A DNA stretch of 25,918 nucleotides, from positions 445,150 through 471,067 of the forward strand of contig NZ_JH164926.1 of NCBI RefSeq assembly GCF_000226875.1. The letters are read 5' to 3'. The notes below the pieces were generated by a model, which was not told the DNA's origin, ran no database searches, and saw only the letters and a program-made list of their open reading frames with translations. How positions within the stretch are numbered: position 1 is the first letter of the stretch; each line of letters starts with the position of its first letter. Below, piece by piece: positions 9,526-17,691 of the stretch. This DNA is from Neisseria shayeganii 871 (GTDB lineage Bacteria; Pseudomonadota; Gammaproteobacteria; Burkholderiales; Neisseriaceae). Both the position numbers and the translations under genes were made by a program.

Positions 9526-9554
9526 ATTATATCCGGCTCTTGTATTCAATCCCA
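9526..9554 (-). promoter_or_regulatory. metY: Putative metY promoter
   Basis: On the minus strand TATAAT (9526-9531) is preceded, 17 bp upstream, by TGGGAT (9549-9554), a poor -35. Transcription would begin near 9519, leaving a leader of about 28 bases before ATG 9491. Confidence 0.5.
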
Positions 9555-9608
9555 CAGAAAAACCGATTCACCTGCACTCTATCGGCAAAATAAGAGCTGG
9601 AACCGCTT

Positions 9609-9713
9609 GATGTGGATACAGATCATGATATAGCAGCGCAGTAAGTGTAAACGCCAGCCCCGTGCGACAAGCAGATCGCATCCAAGGCTAAACGAAAATA
9701 TTGCCAAGGTCTC
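9609..9713 (-). mobile_element. Decayed copy of the GAGACC miniature element
   Basis: Recognisable blocks in the same order as the inverted copy at 20772 are GATGTGGATACAG, TAGCAGCGCAGTAAGTGT, AACGCCAG, CCAAGGCTAA, and a terminal AAGGTCTC followed by AGCCT. One terminal repeat and much of the interior are lost, so this is an old, mutated copy downstream of mutY. Confidence 0.6.
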
Positions 9714-9732
9714 AGCCTGCAGGCCTTGCTGA

Positions 9733-10788
9733 TTATCTCTGCGAGAACGGCTTGGTATCCAAATAAGCCGCTAAAGGCTTCGGCAAGCCGAAGCCGTTTT
9801 TTTGCGCCCAGATACCAGGCTGACCGCCTCCCGTCAGGCAACCTGTCTCCGCCCGCAGCGGGGTAATCAGCAGCAGGCGGTGGGTTAAACGGTGGGTAAG
9901 CGGGGCATCTTCCTCGACGGCTTCGGCTGCCACGCCGAAAGCGGCGGCGTAGGCATACAGATCCGCCAAGCGCTCGAAACAGGGCACGCAATGCAAGCCG
10001 CCCCAAATACCACCGGCCGGGCGTTTTTCCAACCAGATTTCACCGGCTTTGTTCCGCAGCACCAGCCAATACACAGCCACGCTTTTAACGGTGGCGGCCG
10101 TTTTTTTGCGCGGCAGTTCGCCGATCCGGTCCTGCGCTTTGGCCAGACAATGTTGCGCCATCGGGCATGGCCCGCATAGCGGTTTGCTGCGTTTGCACAC
10201 GGTGGCGCCCAAATCCATCAGCCCCTGAATGTAGGCCGGCATATCCTCCGCGGCCTGCGGCAACAGGTTCTCAGCCAAATCCCACAGCTGCCGCTCGAAC
10301 CGCTTGTCGGCAGGATTGCCGTCGAGAGCGAATACGCGGCACAACACCCGTTTCACATTGCCGTCGAGTATGGTTTCGCGCCGGCCGAAAGCAAAAGCCG
10401 CAATCGCCGCCGCCGTACTGCGGCCCACCCCTTTTAAGCTTTCCAAATCCTCGCGGGTATCGGGAAACACGCCGCCGAACTGCGCCACCACCTGCTTGGC
10501 CGCCGCATGCAGATTGCGCGCACGGCTGTAATAGCCCAAGCCCGCCCACAGGGCCAGCACCGCATCTTCTTCCGCCGCCGCCAAGTCCTGCACCGTCGGG
10601 AAAGCGGCCAAAAAACGGGGGTAGTAATCCCGCACCGTGGCCACTTGGGTTTGTTGCAGCATAATCTCCGACAGCCACACCGCATAAGGATCGCGTACCT
10701 GCCAGGGCAGATCGTGGCGGCCATGCTGCCGCTGCCAGGCAATCAGGCGTTCAGCAAAATCTTGCGGGGAAAAAGCATCAGGCATCAT
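9733..10788 (-). CDS. mutY: A/G-specific adenine glycosylase MutY
   Basis: MutY removes adenine mispaired with 8-oxoguanine and so prevents G:C to T:A changes. The 351-residue product has the catalytic Glu41 (SEIMLQQTQV), the helix-hairpin-helix LKGVGRSTAAAI (118-129), catalytic Asp142 (ILDGN), and the [4Fe-4S] loop Cys198-X6-Cys205-X2-Cys208-X5-Cys214. The C-terminal domain is MutT-like (LEKRPAGGIWGGLHCVP) and senses 8-oxoG. I chose the ATG at 10788; a second ATG follows at once and an in-frame TTG lies at 10797, and no start has a clear Shine-Dalgarno. A hairpin terminator separates it from the upstream DUF4870 gene, so it probably has its own start of transcription or relies on read-through. 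Confidence 0.96.
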   Translation of the reverse strand: MMPDAFSPQDFAERLIAWQRQHGRHDLPWQVRDPYAVWLSEIMLQQTQVATVRDYYPRFLAAFPTVQDLAAAEEDAVLALWAGLGYYSRARNLHAAAKQVVAQFGGVFPDTREDLESLKGVGRSTAAAIAAFAFGRRETILDGNVKRVLCRVFALDGNPADKRFERQLWDLAENLLPQAAEDMPAYIQGLMDLGATVCKRSKPLCGPCPMAQHCLAKAQDRIGELPRKKTAATVKSVAVYWLVLRNKAGEIWLEKRPAGGIWGGLHCVPCFERLADLYAYAAAFGVAAEAVEEDAPLTHRLTHRLLLITPLRAETGCLTGGGQPGIWAQKNGFGLPKPLAAYLDTKPFSQR

Positions 10789-10815
10789 ATCGGACAAATC
10801 ATTGGCAACAAAAAC

Positions 10816-10843
10816 TTTCAGGTAGCCTTTAGGCTACCTGAAA
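10816..10843 (-). terminator. DUS hairpin terminator after the DUF4870 gene
   Basis: Two exact DUS (10817-10828 and 10831-10842) face each other with only two bases between, giving a 13-bp perfect stem. On the minus strand it is followed by AGTTTTTGTTG, a good U-tract. Confidence 0.85.
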
Positions 10844-10873
10844 ACGCTTGCTGTCTTAAGAGCAAGTGCGGGC

Positions 10874-11281
10874 TTATTTCAACAAGCGCAGGGTAAACGG
10901 ATAGCGATAGGCTTCGCCTTTTTTGGCCGCCAGTGCGGCAACAATGCACAGCACAAAATTGGCCACCACCACCAAGAAAATCACCAAAAAGCCGATCAGC
11001 ACCGCCGACAAAATCGAGCCGGCCACATAGCCGATGATCACGGTAATCTGAAAATTCAGCGCTTCTTTGGCTTGGTCATTCACAAACGCCTTGTCGGCTT
11101 TGTCTTTGTTCATCAGCCAAATAATCAAGCTGGGCAGAAAGCCGAGCACAATGCCCAGCAAATGGGACAACATGGCCAAATTCAAATCATCGTCCGACAC
11201 TGCCGGCGCCGGCGGCTCGACTGGCTGTACCGCCGCTGGCACATGGTTTTCGACTTGGGAATTTTGTTCGTATTCAGACAT
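10874..11281 (-). CDS. DUF4870 domain-containing membrane protein
   Basis: A 135-residue membrane protein of unknown function. After a hydrophilic Pro/Val-rich N-terminus (1-30) comes the DUF4870 hallmark AMLSHLLGIVLGFLPSLIIWLM (about 37-58), then NDQAKEALNFQITVIIGY (68-85), and two further membrane stretches up to about residue 123. The start at ATG 11281 is supported by AAGGAG six bases upstream; an upstream in-frame ATG at 11299 lacks such support. It stands alone as a transcription unit: about 210 bp separate it from trhP upstream, and a strong terminator follows. Confidence 0.88.
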   Translation of the reverse strand: MSEYEQNSQVENHVPAAVQPVEPPAPAVSDDDLNLAMLSHLLGIVLGFLPSLIIWLMNKDKADKAFVNDQAKEALNFQITVIIGYVAGSILSAVLIGFLVIFLVVVANFVLCIVAALAAKKGEAYRYPFTLRLLK

Positions 11282-11476
11282 TTTCAGCTCCTTAATCAAT
11301 CATCTTTATCAAACCATCATACTGGCCTTCTGCTGCACAGGCGAGGCTGTTTATATCACAATTGCTGCATCGCAGCGACAGAGCAGCGGTTTTTTCCGAA
11401 TATTGATTCCATAGCGTGCCATCGTAAAACAGATGGCTGAATCTGCATGATTTATCGGCTGCCCATGCGGCATTAC

Positions 11477-11488
11477 AGGCTACCTGAA
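11477..11488 (+). repeat. DNA uptake sequence downstream of trhP
   Basis: An exact single DUS 6 bp beyond the trhP stop. No partner copy forms a hairpin here. The remaining gap to the DUF4870 start holds no gene I can see. Confidence 0.9.
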
Positions 11489-11493
11489 AGCCC

Positions 11494-12849
11494 TTAGGGG
11501 TTCATAATCCGCGCAATCAAGGCCTTGTCTTTGCCCTGCATATTCGGAATCTTCACCTGGATGCCGTTGCCCGGCGCGGCCTCCACCGCCTCGCCTTTGC
11601 GGGTCATCGCCGCCAACACCAGCGTTTGGTTGCCTTGCGGGTGGATGATTTCCAGCGTATCGCCCACGGCAAAGCGGTTTTTCACTTCCACCGTGGCCCA
11701 GCCGTCGGCATCGATGCCGGTAATCTGGCCGACAAACTGGCTTTGTTTGGCCAGCGAGTGGCCGGCCAGATAGTTTTGGTATTCCTGGGTTTGATGGCGC
11801 TCCAAAAAGCCCGAGGTGTAGCCGCGGTTGGCCAAGCCCTCGAGTTCGGCCAGCAAGCTGTAGTCAAACGGTTTGCCGGCCACCGCGTCGTCAATCGCTT
11901 TGCGGTAGGCCTGCGCTACGCGGGCAACGTAATACACCGACTTGGTGCGGCCTTCCACCTTGAGGCTGTCCACGCCGATTTCGGCCAGTTTGGCCACCTG
12001 CTCGATGGCGCGCAGGTCTTTGGAATTCATGATGTAGGTGCCGTGCTCGTCTTCCATAATCGGCATCAGCTCGCCCGGGCGGTTGGCTTCTTCGATCAGG
12101 AATACTTTATTGGCTTCGGGGTGGCGCACCTGACCGTTGATGCCTTCAAACGCGGCATTGGCTTCTTCTTGCGCTTGGTTGAAATTAAAGCCTTGCAACA
12201 AACGGGCATCGCCCATTTCGTCGGCTTCGGCGTCGTGCACTTTATAATCCCAGCGGCAGGCGTTGGTGCAGGTGCCTTGGTTGGGGTCGCGGTGGTTGAA
12301 GTAACCGGAAAGCAGGCAGCGGCCGGAATAGGCGATGCACAAAGCGCCGTGTACAAACACTTCCAATTCGATGTCCGGGCATTGTTGGCGGATTTCGGCG
12401 ATTTCTTCCATGCTCAATTCGCGCGAGAGGATAATCCGCTCCACGCCGATTTTCTGCCAAAACTGCACGCCCCAATAGTTGGTGGTGTTGGCCTGCACGG
12501 AAAGGTGAATCGGCATGTCCGGCCAACGTTCACGCACCTGCATGATCAGGCCGGGATCGGCCATAATCAGCGCGTCGGGCTGCATGGCGACCAGCGGCTC
12601 CATATCGGCCATAAAGGTTTTCAGCTTGCTGTTGTGTGGCAGCGTATTGACGGTAAGGAAGAATTTTTTACCGCGCGCATGCGCTTCGGCAATGCCCTGC
12701 TCCAGCACCGGCAGTTTGGCAAATTCGTTGTTGCGGGCGCGCAGGGAATAGCGCGGGCTGCCGGCATACACGGCATCGGCGCCGTAATCGAAGGCGGCGC
12801 GCATGCGCTCGAGGCCGCCGGCGGGGAGAAGGAGTTCGGGTGATTTCAT
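11494..12849 (-). CDS. trhP: tRNA uridine-34 hydroxylase TrhP (YegQ, peptidase U32 family)
   Basis: TrhP (YegQ) hydroxylates wobble uridine 34 of several tRNAs, using prephenate-derived chemistry, as the first step to 5-methoxyuridine or cmo5U. The 451-residue product aligns along its length with E. coli YegQ: LLLPAGGLERMRAAFDYGADAVYAG (7-30), HLSVQAN (115-121), and the U32 signature EVFVHGALC...GRCLLS (163-181). Cysteines 171, 178, 194 and 198 are candidate iron-sulfur ligands. I chose the ATG at 12849 (MKSPELLLPAGG, as in homologues) over an open frame reaching 12939. There is no strong Shine-Dalgarno. Older annotations call this a collagenase-like protease, which is misleading for this subfamily. 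Confidence 0.94.
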   Translation of the reverse strand: MKSPELLLPAGGLERMRAAFDYGADAVYAGSPRYSLRARNNEFAKLPVLEQGIAEAHARGKKFFLTVNTLPHNSKLKTFMADMEPLVAMQPDALIMADPGLIMQVRERWPDMPIHLSVQANTTNYWGVQFWQKIGVERIILSRELSMEEIAEIRQQCPDIELEVFVHGALCIAYSGRCLLSGYFNHRDPNQGTCTNACRWDYKVHDAEADEMGDARLLQGFNFNQAQEEANAAFEGINGQVRHPEANKVFLIEEANRPGELMPIMEDEHGTYIMNSKDLRAIEQVAKLAEIGVDSLKVEGRTKSVYYVARVAQAYRKAIDDAVAGKPFDYSLLAELEGLANRGYTSGFLERHQTQEYQNYLAGHSLAKQSQFVGQITGIDADGWATVEVKNRFAVGDTLEIIHPQGNQTLVLAAMTRKGEAVEAAPGNGIQVKIPNMQGKDKALIARIMNP

Positions 12850-12956
12850 GGTGTGGGTGCTTCGGTGTGAATCATTATGGGGACGGTCTGAAAACAGCAG
12901 GCCGGCATCAGACGTGTTATAGCAGAAAAACGGGCACAACTGCTAGAAGTGAAAAG

Positions 12957-12998
12957 GCTTTCAGGTAGCCTGCCGCTTGGCGCGGGCTACCTGAAAGC
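12957..12998 (-). terminator. DUS hairpin terminator after thrC
   Basis: GCTTTCAGGTAGCC (12957-12970) pairs perfectly with GGCTACCTGAAAGC (12985-12998), with a 14-base loop. CCTTTTCACTT follows on the minus strand. One DUS is exact and one has a single mismatch. Confidence 0.8.
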
Positions 12999-13022
12999 TG
13001 GGTAACGGTGGGGAAACAGGGT

Positions 13023-14435
13023 TTAACCCAGTGCTTCGCGAATCAGCTGTTTGACCGCTTCCGCATCGTTGGGCAGCACGGTCACGCGCTGAGGCAGGTC
13101 TTCCAAGCCGGCCAAGGCGGCCGGCCGCGGCACTTCCACGGCTTCGCCGGCAGCCTCGGCAATGGTGTCGGCAAACTTGGCGGCCAAAGCGGTTTCCAAG
13201 CACACCACGGTTTCGCCCGCTTCGCGCACTTCGTGCGCCACTTTTACCGCATCGGCGGTGTGCGGGTCGATCCACTCGCCGTCTTCGGCAAACACGCGGC
13301 GGATGGTGTTCAGGCGGTCGGCATGGCTGCTTTTGCCGGATACGAAACCGAAGCCTTCGTGGATGCGCGGCAGCTCGCCGGCCAAATCGAAGCCTTGTCC
13401 GCCCTCTACCTGCGCCCACAGCGCCTGCACTTTGCCGCCGTCGCGCTGCATCAGGTCGAATACAAAACGCTCGAAGTTGGAGGCTTTGGAAATGTCCATC
13501 GATGGGCTGGAGGTCACGAAGGTATCCGCTGCGCTGCGCGGGCGGTAGCGGCCGGTTTTGAAAAACTCGTCCAGCACGTCGTTTTCATTGGTGGCCACGA
13601 TCAGGCGGTGGATGGGCAGGCCCATCATGCGGGCGATGTGGCCGGCACAGACGTTGCCGAAATTGCCGCTGGGCACGCAGAAGCTCACCTTTTGCTCATT
13701 GGTGGCGGTGGCGCGGAAATAGCCGGCGAAGTAATACACCACCTGCGCCACGATGCGGCCCCAGTTGATGCTGTTCACCGTGCCGATGTGGTATTGCGCT
13801 TTGAAGGCGGCATCGTTTTGCAGCGCTTTCACGATGTCTTGGCAGTCGTCAAACATGCCTTCGACTGCGATATTGTGGATGTTTTCGTCTTGCAGGCTGT
13901 ACATCTGCGCGCGTTGGAAGGGGCTCATTTTGCCTTCGGGCGACAGCATGAACACATGGATGCCGCGCTTGCCGCGCAGGGCGTATTCGGCGGCCGAGCC
14001 GGTGTCGCCGCTGGTGGCGCCGACAATATTCAACTCGCGGTTTTCGCGCTTGAGCACATATTCGAAAGCGTTGCCCAAAAACTGCATCGCCATGTCTTTG
14101 AAAGCCAGCGTGGGGCCGTTGGAGAGGGCTTGGATTTTGATGCCGTCGCCCAAGGTGCGCACCGGCGTGATGTCGGCGCTGCCGAATGTCTCTGCGGTGT
14201 AGGTGCGGCGGATGATGTCTTTCAAATCGTCGGCGGGGATATCGTCGATAAACCGGCTCATGATTTCAAAAGCCAAATCGGGATAGCTCAGGCTGCGCCA
14301 GCGGTGCAGGGTAACCTCGTCGATTTGCGGATAGCTTTCCGGCAACATCAGACCGCCGTCCGGAGCCAGGCCCATCAACAACACTTCGCTAAACGGTTTG
14401 GCGGCGGTTTGGCCGCGGGTACTGATGTATTTCAT
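13023..14435 (-). CDS. thrC: Threonine synthase
   Basis: ThrC converts O-phosphohomoserine to threonine using PLP, the last step of threonine synthesis. The 470-residue product has the N-terminal domain of the long (class II) threonine synthases, starting MKYISTRGQ. The PLP-binding Lys113 lies in TLAFKDMAMQF, followed by the phosphate-binding loop GATSGDTGSAA (139-149) and the PSGNFGNVCAG stretch. I chose ATG 14435; the frame is open to another ATG at 14459, but homologues begin at MKYIS. No strong Shine-Dalgarno is seen. It is transcribed towards its own DUS hairpin terminator. There is no hom or thrB neighbour, so the threonine genes are dispersed in this genome. Confidence 0.96.
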   Translation of the reverse strand: MKYISTRGQTAAKPFSEVLLMGLAPDGGLMLPESYPQIDEVTLHRWRSLSYPDLAFEIMSRFIDDIPADDLKDIIRRTYTAETFGSADITPVRTLGDGIKIQALSNGPTLAFKDMAMQFLGNAFEYVLKRENRELNIVGATSGDTGSAAEYALRGKRGIHVFMLSPEGKMSPFQRAQMYSLQDENIHNIAVEGMFDDCQDIVKALQNDAAFKAQYHIGTVNSINWGRIVAQVVYYFAGYFRATATNEQKVSFCVPSGNFGNVCAGHIARMMGLPIHRLIVATNENDVLDEFFKTGRYRPRSAADTFVTSSPSMDISKASNFERFVFDLMQRDGGKVQALWAQVEGGQGFDLAGELPRIHEGFGFVSGKSSHADRLNTIRRVFAEDGEWIDPHTADAVKVAHEVREAGETVVCLETALAAKFADTIAEAAGEAVEVPRPAALAGLEDLPQRVTVLPNDAEAVKQLIREALG

Positions 14436-14479
14436 GTCGCGCTTTCGGATTGATTTCAATTAAGAGACAAACACAGGCT

Positions 14480-14491
14480 TTCAGGTAGCCT
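14480..14491 (-). repeat. DNA uptake sequence after the lipoprotein gene
   Basis: An exact inverse DUS lies immediately beyond the lipoprotein stop codon (14492-14494), in the short gap before thrC. Confidence 0.9.
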
Positions 14492-14755
14492 TCAGCCGCT
14501 GAAACCGTAGGCCCGGCCGTTGGGCAGACGGCAACCCATATGGTAAATGCCGCTTTCCACCCGCGATTCCAGCCAGTCGATTTGGCCGCCCCGGCTTTCG
14601 CAGCGAGCGCGGAAAGACTGCTGCTGATCGGGCGTCATGCGGGTGGGCGGCGTCGGAGCAGCAGCAGACGGAGCCGCTGCGGGCGCGGCCGCCGGCGTAT
14701 TGACACACCCGCCCAAACACACAGCCAACACCGCCGCCAAGTAAACCGACTTCAT
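14492..14755 (-). CDS. Small putative lipoprotein
   Basis: An 87-residue protein of unknown function. It begins MKSVYLAAVLAVCLGGC, a lipoprotein signal with lipobox LGGC and the lipidated Cys17, then an Ala/Pro-rich linker (about 21-38). A compact C-terminal part follows with two cysteines (CESRGGQIDW and HMGCRLPNG) that could form a disulfide in the periplasm. AGGAG lies seven bases upstream of ATG 14755; the ATG directly before it (14758) would also work. No family name is recognised. It lies upstream of thrC on the same strand, with a DUS and under 60 bp between the two, so co-transcription is possible. Confidence 0.8.
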   Translation of the reverse strand: MKSVYLAAVLAVCLGGCVNTPAAAPAAAPSAAAPTPPTRMTPDQQQSFRARCESRGGQIDWLESRVESGIYHMGCRLPNGRAYGFSG

Positions 14756-14883
14756 CATCGCACTCCTGCAAAAAATATAGAACACTCAGAGCCGGAAGGC
14801 CGCTTGGGCAAGCGCCGCCGTCCGCTCAAACAAAAGGCGGCATTATCCTTGAGAAACAGGACGGCAGACAAGCAGAAAATGGC

Positions 14884-14910
14884 TTGCAGGCTACCTGAAA
14901 CCAGTATAAT
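14884..14910 (+). promoter_or_regulatory. Putative rarA promoter with a DUS in the spacer
   Basis: TATAAT (14905-14910) lies about 30 bp before the rarA ATG. A possible -35 TTGCAG (14884-14889) is 15 bp upstream, slightly short. An exact DUS (14888-14899) occupies most of the spacer. Confidence 0.4.
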
Positions 14911-14941
14911 CGCCCTTCCCTTTCACCCCACAGCCTCAGTC

Positions 14942-16276
14942 ATGCAAGACCTGTTTACCCGCCAACCCGACGCCCCGCTGGCCGAGCGCCTGCGTCCGCA
15001 AAGCCTGGATGATGTCATCGGCCAGCAACACCTCATCGGCGAAGGCAAACCGCTGCACACCGCCGTGCAAAGCGGCAAGCCGCACTCCATGCTGCTGTGG
15101 GGGCCGCCGGGCGTGGGCAAAACCACGTTGGCGCGGATTATGGCGCAAAGCTTCAACGCCCAGTTTCTGCCCGTGTCCGCCGTATTTTCCGGCGTCAAAG
15201 ACATCCGCGAGGCGGTAAACAAAGCCGAAATCGCCCTGCAACAGGGCCGCAGCACCATTTTGTTTGTTGATGAAGTGCACCGCTTCAACAAATCGCAGCA
15301 AGACGCCTTTCTGCCTTATGTGGAAAGCGGCCTGTTCACCTTTATCGGCGCCACCACCGAAAACCCGTCTTTTGAAGTCAACCCCGCCCTGCTCAGCCGC
15401 GCCCAGGTATATACCCTGACCGCGCTGGATGAACACGACTTGCGCCGCCTGTGCGCCAAAGTATTCGCCCTGCCCGAGTATGCCGGCGTGGCGCTGTCGC
15501 CCGCAGCCGAAACACTGCTGGTGCAAACCGCCGATGGCGACGCCCGCCGCCTGCTCAACCTGCTCGAGCAGCTGATCCGCGCCGCCCAAACCCGGCACAC
15601 CGCCCTGATCGACGAAGCCTTTCTCGCCGACAGCCTCGGCAGCCAGATCCGCCGTTTCGACAAAGGCGGCGACAGCTTTTACAACCAGATTTCCGCCCTA
15701 CACAAATCGGTGCGCGGCTCCCACCCCAACGCCGCCCTGTATTGGTTTTGCCGCATGCTCGACGGCGGCGCCGACCCGCGCTATCTGGCGCGCCGCCTGA
15801 TTCAAATGGCTTGGGAAGACATCGGCCTGGCCGACCCGCGCGCCTTTCAGGTAGCCACCGATGCCGCCGCCACCTACGAACGCCTGGGCAGCCCCGAAGG
15901 CGAACTGGCCTTGGCGCAAACCGTGCTCTATCTGGCCTCGGCCGCCAAATCCAACGCCGGCTACCTCGCCTTCAAACAAATGCGCCGCTTCGTGCAGGAA
16001 AACGGCAGCGCCGAAGTGCCGGTGCACCTGCGCAACGCCCCCACCGAACTGATGAAAAACCTCGGCTACGGGCGCGAGTACCGCTACGCCCACGACGAGC
16101 CGCATGCCTATGCCGCCGGCGAAAGCTATATGCCCGAGGGCATGGCCGAACCCGATTTCTACCAACCGGTGCCGCGCGGCCTCGAAATCAAAATCGCCGA
16201 AAAACTGGCCTGGCTGAAAACGCTGGACGAAGCGGCAGTAGAAACCGACCTCGCCGCGCCCAAACAGGCTACCTGA
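14942..16276 (+). CDS. rarA: Replication-associated recombination protein RarA (MgsA)
   Basis: RarA is a clamp-loader-like AAA+ ATPase that acts at stalled replication forks and gapped DNA. The 444-residue product shows RLRPQSLDDVIGQQHL (16-31), Walker A GPPGVGKT (54-61), Walker B ILFVDE (106-111), the sensor stretch GATTENPSFEVNPALLSR (about 136-153), and a C-terminal tetramerisation domain with the family's SVRGSHPNAALYW. The start is ATG 14942; the Shine-Dalgarno is weak. A one-mismatch DUS (15846-15857) encodes Phe-Gln-Val-Ala. A second, exact DUS (16266-16277) supplies the end of the gene: CAG GCT ACC TGA, Gln-Ala-Thr-stop. Confidence 0.96.
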   Translation: MQDLFTRQPDAPLAERLRPQSLDDVIGQQHLIGEGKPLHTAVQSGKPHSMLLWGPPGVGKTTLARIMAQSFNAQFLPVSAVFSGVKDIREAVNKAEIALQQGRSTILFVDEVHRFNKSQQDAFLPYVESGLFTFIGATTENPSFEVNPALLSRAQVYTLTALDEHDLRRLCAKVFALPEYAGVALSPAAETLLVQTADGDARRLLNLLEQLIRAAQTRHTALIDEAFLADSLGSQIRRFDKGGDSFYNQISALHKSVRGSHPNAALYWFCRMLDGGADPRYLARRLIQMAWEDIGLADPRAFQVATDAAATYERLGSPEGELALAQTVLYLASAAKSNAGYLAFKQMRRFVQENGSAEVPVHLRNAPTELMKNLGYGREYRYAHDEPHAYAAGESYMPEGMAEPDFYQPVPRGLEIKIAEKLAWLKTLDEAAVETDLAAPKQAT

Positions 16277-16277
16277 A
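16266..16277 (+). repeat. DUS providing the rarA stop codon
   Basis: An exact DUS; its TGA (16274-16276) terminates rarA. Confidence 0.92.
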
Positions 16278-16287
16278 AACCCAAACC

Positions 16288-16489
16288 GAGACCTTTGCAA
16301 ACCCCCCATCTGCGGCGCATTTCTGCGTTGTGCGTTTATGCCCTATGGGTGCTGCTCGCTCGCTTGCCTATCTACGCTCGCTTGCCTATCTATATGATAT
16401 GTCTGTCCTACGGGGATTCCTGGCGTTCACACTCGCTGCGCTGCTACGCCTTGAACTGCATCTACATCTCGAGGTTTTGCAAAGATCTC
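16288..16489 (+). mobile_element. GAGACC miniature element, copy D (202 bp)
   Basis: The longest copy, with both terminal repeats and perfect flanking direct repeats AAACC (16283-16287 and 16490-16494). Relative to copy B it carries about 17 extra bp (TTTATGCCCTATGGGT) and a perfect 18-bp tandem duplication of CGCTCGCTTGCCTATCTA (16357-16374 and 16375-16392). The 405-bp gap between rarA and hldA holds this element, DUS and DUS-like sites, and no gene. Confidence 0.85.
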
Positions 16490-16498
16490 AAACCGCTT

Positions 16499-16510
16499 TT
16501 CAGGTAGCCC
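16499..16510 (-). repeat. DUS, one mismatch
   Basis: TTCAGGTAGCCC, an 11-of-12 inverse DUS between the element and hldA. A weaker variant, GGCCACCTGAA, follows near 16606. Confidence 0.75.
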
Positions 16511-16681
16511 TTGAGCGGCCTGCTCCTGCGCCACCATTTACCTTATCTGCCAAACGGGCTGCCGACAAAGCAAACCAGCTTCCCTTACCGCCCGCCCACA
16601 CTGCGAGGCCACCTGAAAGCCGCCTTGCCCGCCCCGGCCATTTCCCCTACCATAAACCGCCCCATGCCACAGGAAACCGCC

Positions 16682-17650
16682 ATGTCCCACCCCCTGCCCG
16701 ACCGCCTCACCGAACTGTTCCGCCAAGCCCGTGTACTGGTGGCTGGCGACGTCATGCTCGACCGTTATTGGTTCGGCGACGTTTCCCGTATTTCCCCCGA
16801 AGCACCGGTGCCGGTGGCCAAAATCGGCCGCATCGACCAACGCGCCGGCGGCGCGGCCAACGTGGCGCGCAACATCGCCGCCTTGGGCGGGCAAGCCGCC
16901 TTGGTGTCGATTACCGGCGATGACGAAGCCGCCGACCAACTGGCGAAACTGATGCAGGCCGACGGCGTGGATTGCCATCTGCAGCGCGACGCCGGCATCG
17001 CCACCACCGTCAAGCTGCGCGTCATGGCGCGCAACCAGCAATTGATCCGCCTCGATTTTGAAGAAATCCCTGCCTGCAGCACGGTGGACAATGTGCGCGA
17101 CCGTTTCCGCAGCCTGCTGCCCGACTACGATGCGGTTATCCTCTCCGATTACGGCAAAGGCAGCCTGAACCGGGTGGCGGATATGATCGACTGCGCCCGC
17201 CGCGCCGGCAAACCGGTGCTGATCGACCCCAAGGGCGACGACTACGAAAAATACGCCGGCGCCACCCTGCTCACGCCCAACCGCAGCGAATTGCGTGAAG
17301 TCGCCGGCAGCTGGCGCAGCGAAGAAGAGTTGTCCGACAAAGCGCAGACCCTGCGCCGCCACCTGCAATTGCAGGCCCTGCTGCTCACCCGCAGCGAAGA
17401 AGGCATGAGCCTGTTTGAAGCCGGCCACATCAGCCACCAGGCCACCCGCGCCCAGGAGGTGTACGACGTTTCCGGCGCCGGCGACACCGTCATCGCCACC
17501 ATGGGCTTGGGGCTGGCCGCCGGCTTGGATTTGCAGCAGGCCATGCACCTGGCCAATGCCGCCGCCGGCGTGGTGGTGGCCAAGCTCGGCACCGCCGTCT
17601 GCCAGCACAACGAGCTGCTGCAGGCTTTGGCCCGGGAGGAAAACGGCTGA
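16682..17650 (+). CDS. hldA: D-glycero-beta-D-manno-heptose-7-phosphate kinase
   Basis: HldA (RfaE domain I) phosphorylates heptose-7-phosphate at C1 on the way to ADP-heptose for the LPS/LOS inner core. The 322-residue product is a PfkB/ribokinase-fold kinase: GDVMLDRYWFG (22-32), the sugar-binding AGGAANVARN (55-64), LIDPKGDDY (180-188), and the anion hole with catalytic base Asp268 in SGAGDT (264-269). It lacks a cytidylyltransferase domain, so the adenylylation step must be done by a separate HldC-type enzyme, unlike the fused E. coli HldE. ATG 16682 is supported by AGGA eight to ten bases upstream; earlier in-frame starts exist. A classical terminator follows. Confidence 0.95.
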   Translation: MSHPLPDRLTELFRQARVLVAGDVMLDRYWFGDVSRISPEAPVPVAKIGRIDQRAGGAANVARNIAALGGQAALVSITGDDEAADQLAKLMQADGVDCHLQRDAGIATTVKLRVMARNQQLIRLDFEEIPACSTVDNVRDRFRSLLPDYDAVILSDYGKGSLNRVADMIDCARRAGKPVLIDPKGDDYEKYAGATLLTPNRSELREVAGSWRSEEELSDKAQTLRRHLQLQALLLTRSEEGMSLFEAGHISHQATRAQEVYDVSGAGDTVIATMGLGLAAGLDLQQAMHLANAAAGVVVAKLGTAVCQHNELLQALAREENG

Positions 17651-17655
17651 CTCAG

Positions 17656-17679
17656 GCGGCTTTTGAGCCGCTTTTTATT
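17656..17679 (+). terminator. Rho-independent terminator after hldA
   Basis: GCGGCT (17656-17661) and AGCCGC (17666-17671) form a stem with a four-base loop, followed by TTTTTATT. Confidence 0.88.
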
Positions 17680-17691
17680 CGCCGGCGCGGC

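Noticed and set aside
9495..9545. SAM riboswitch or T-box before metY
   Set aside because: The predicted leader is only about 28 bases, too short for either.
11626..14453. Long plus-strand open frames over trhP and thrC
   Set aside because: They are shadows of well-recognised minus-strand genes and match no family I know.
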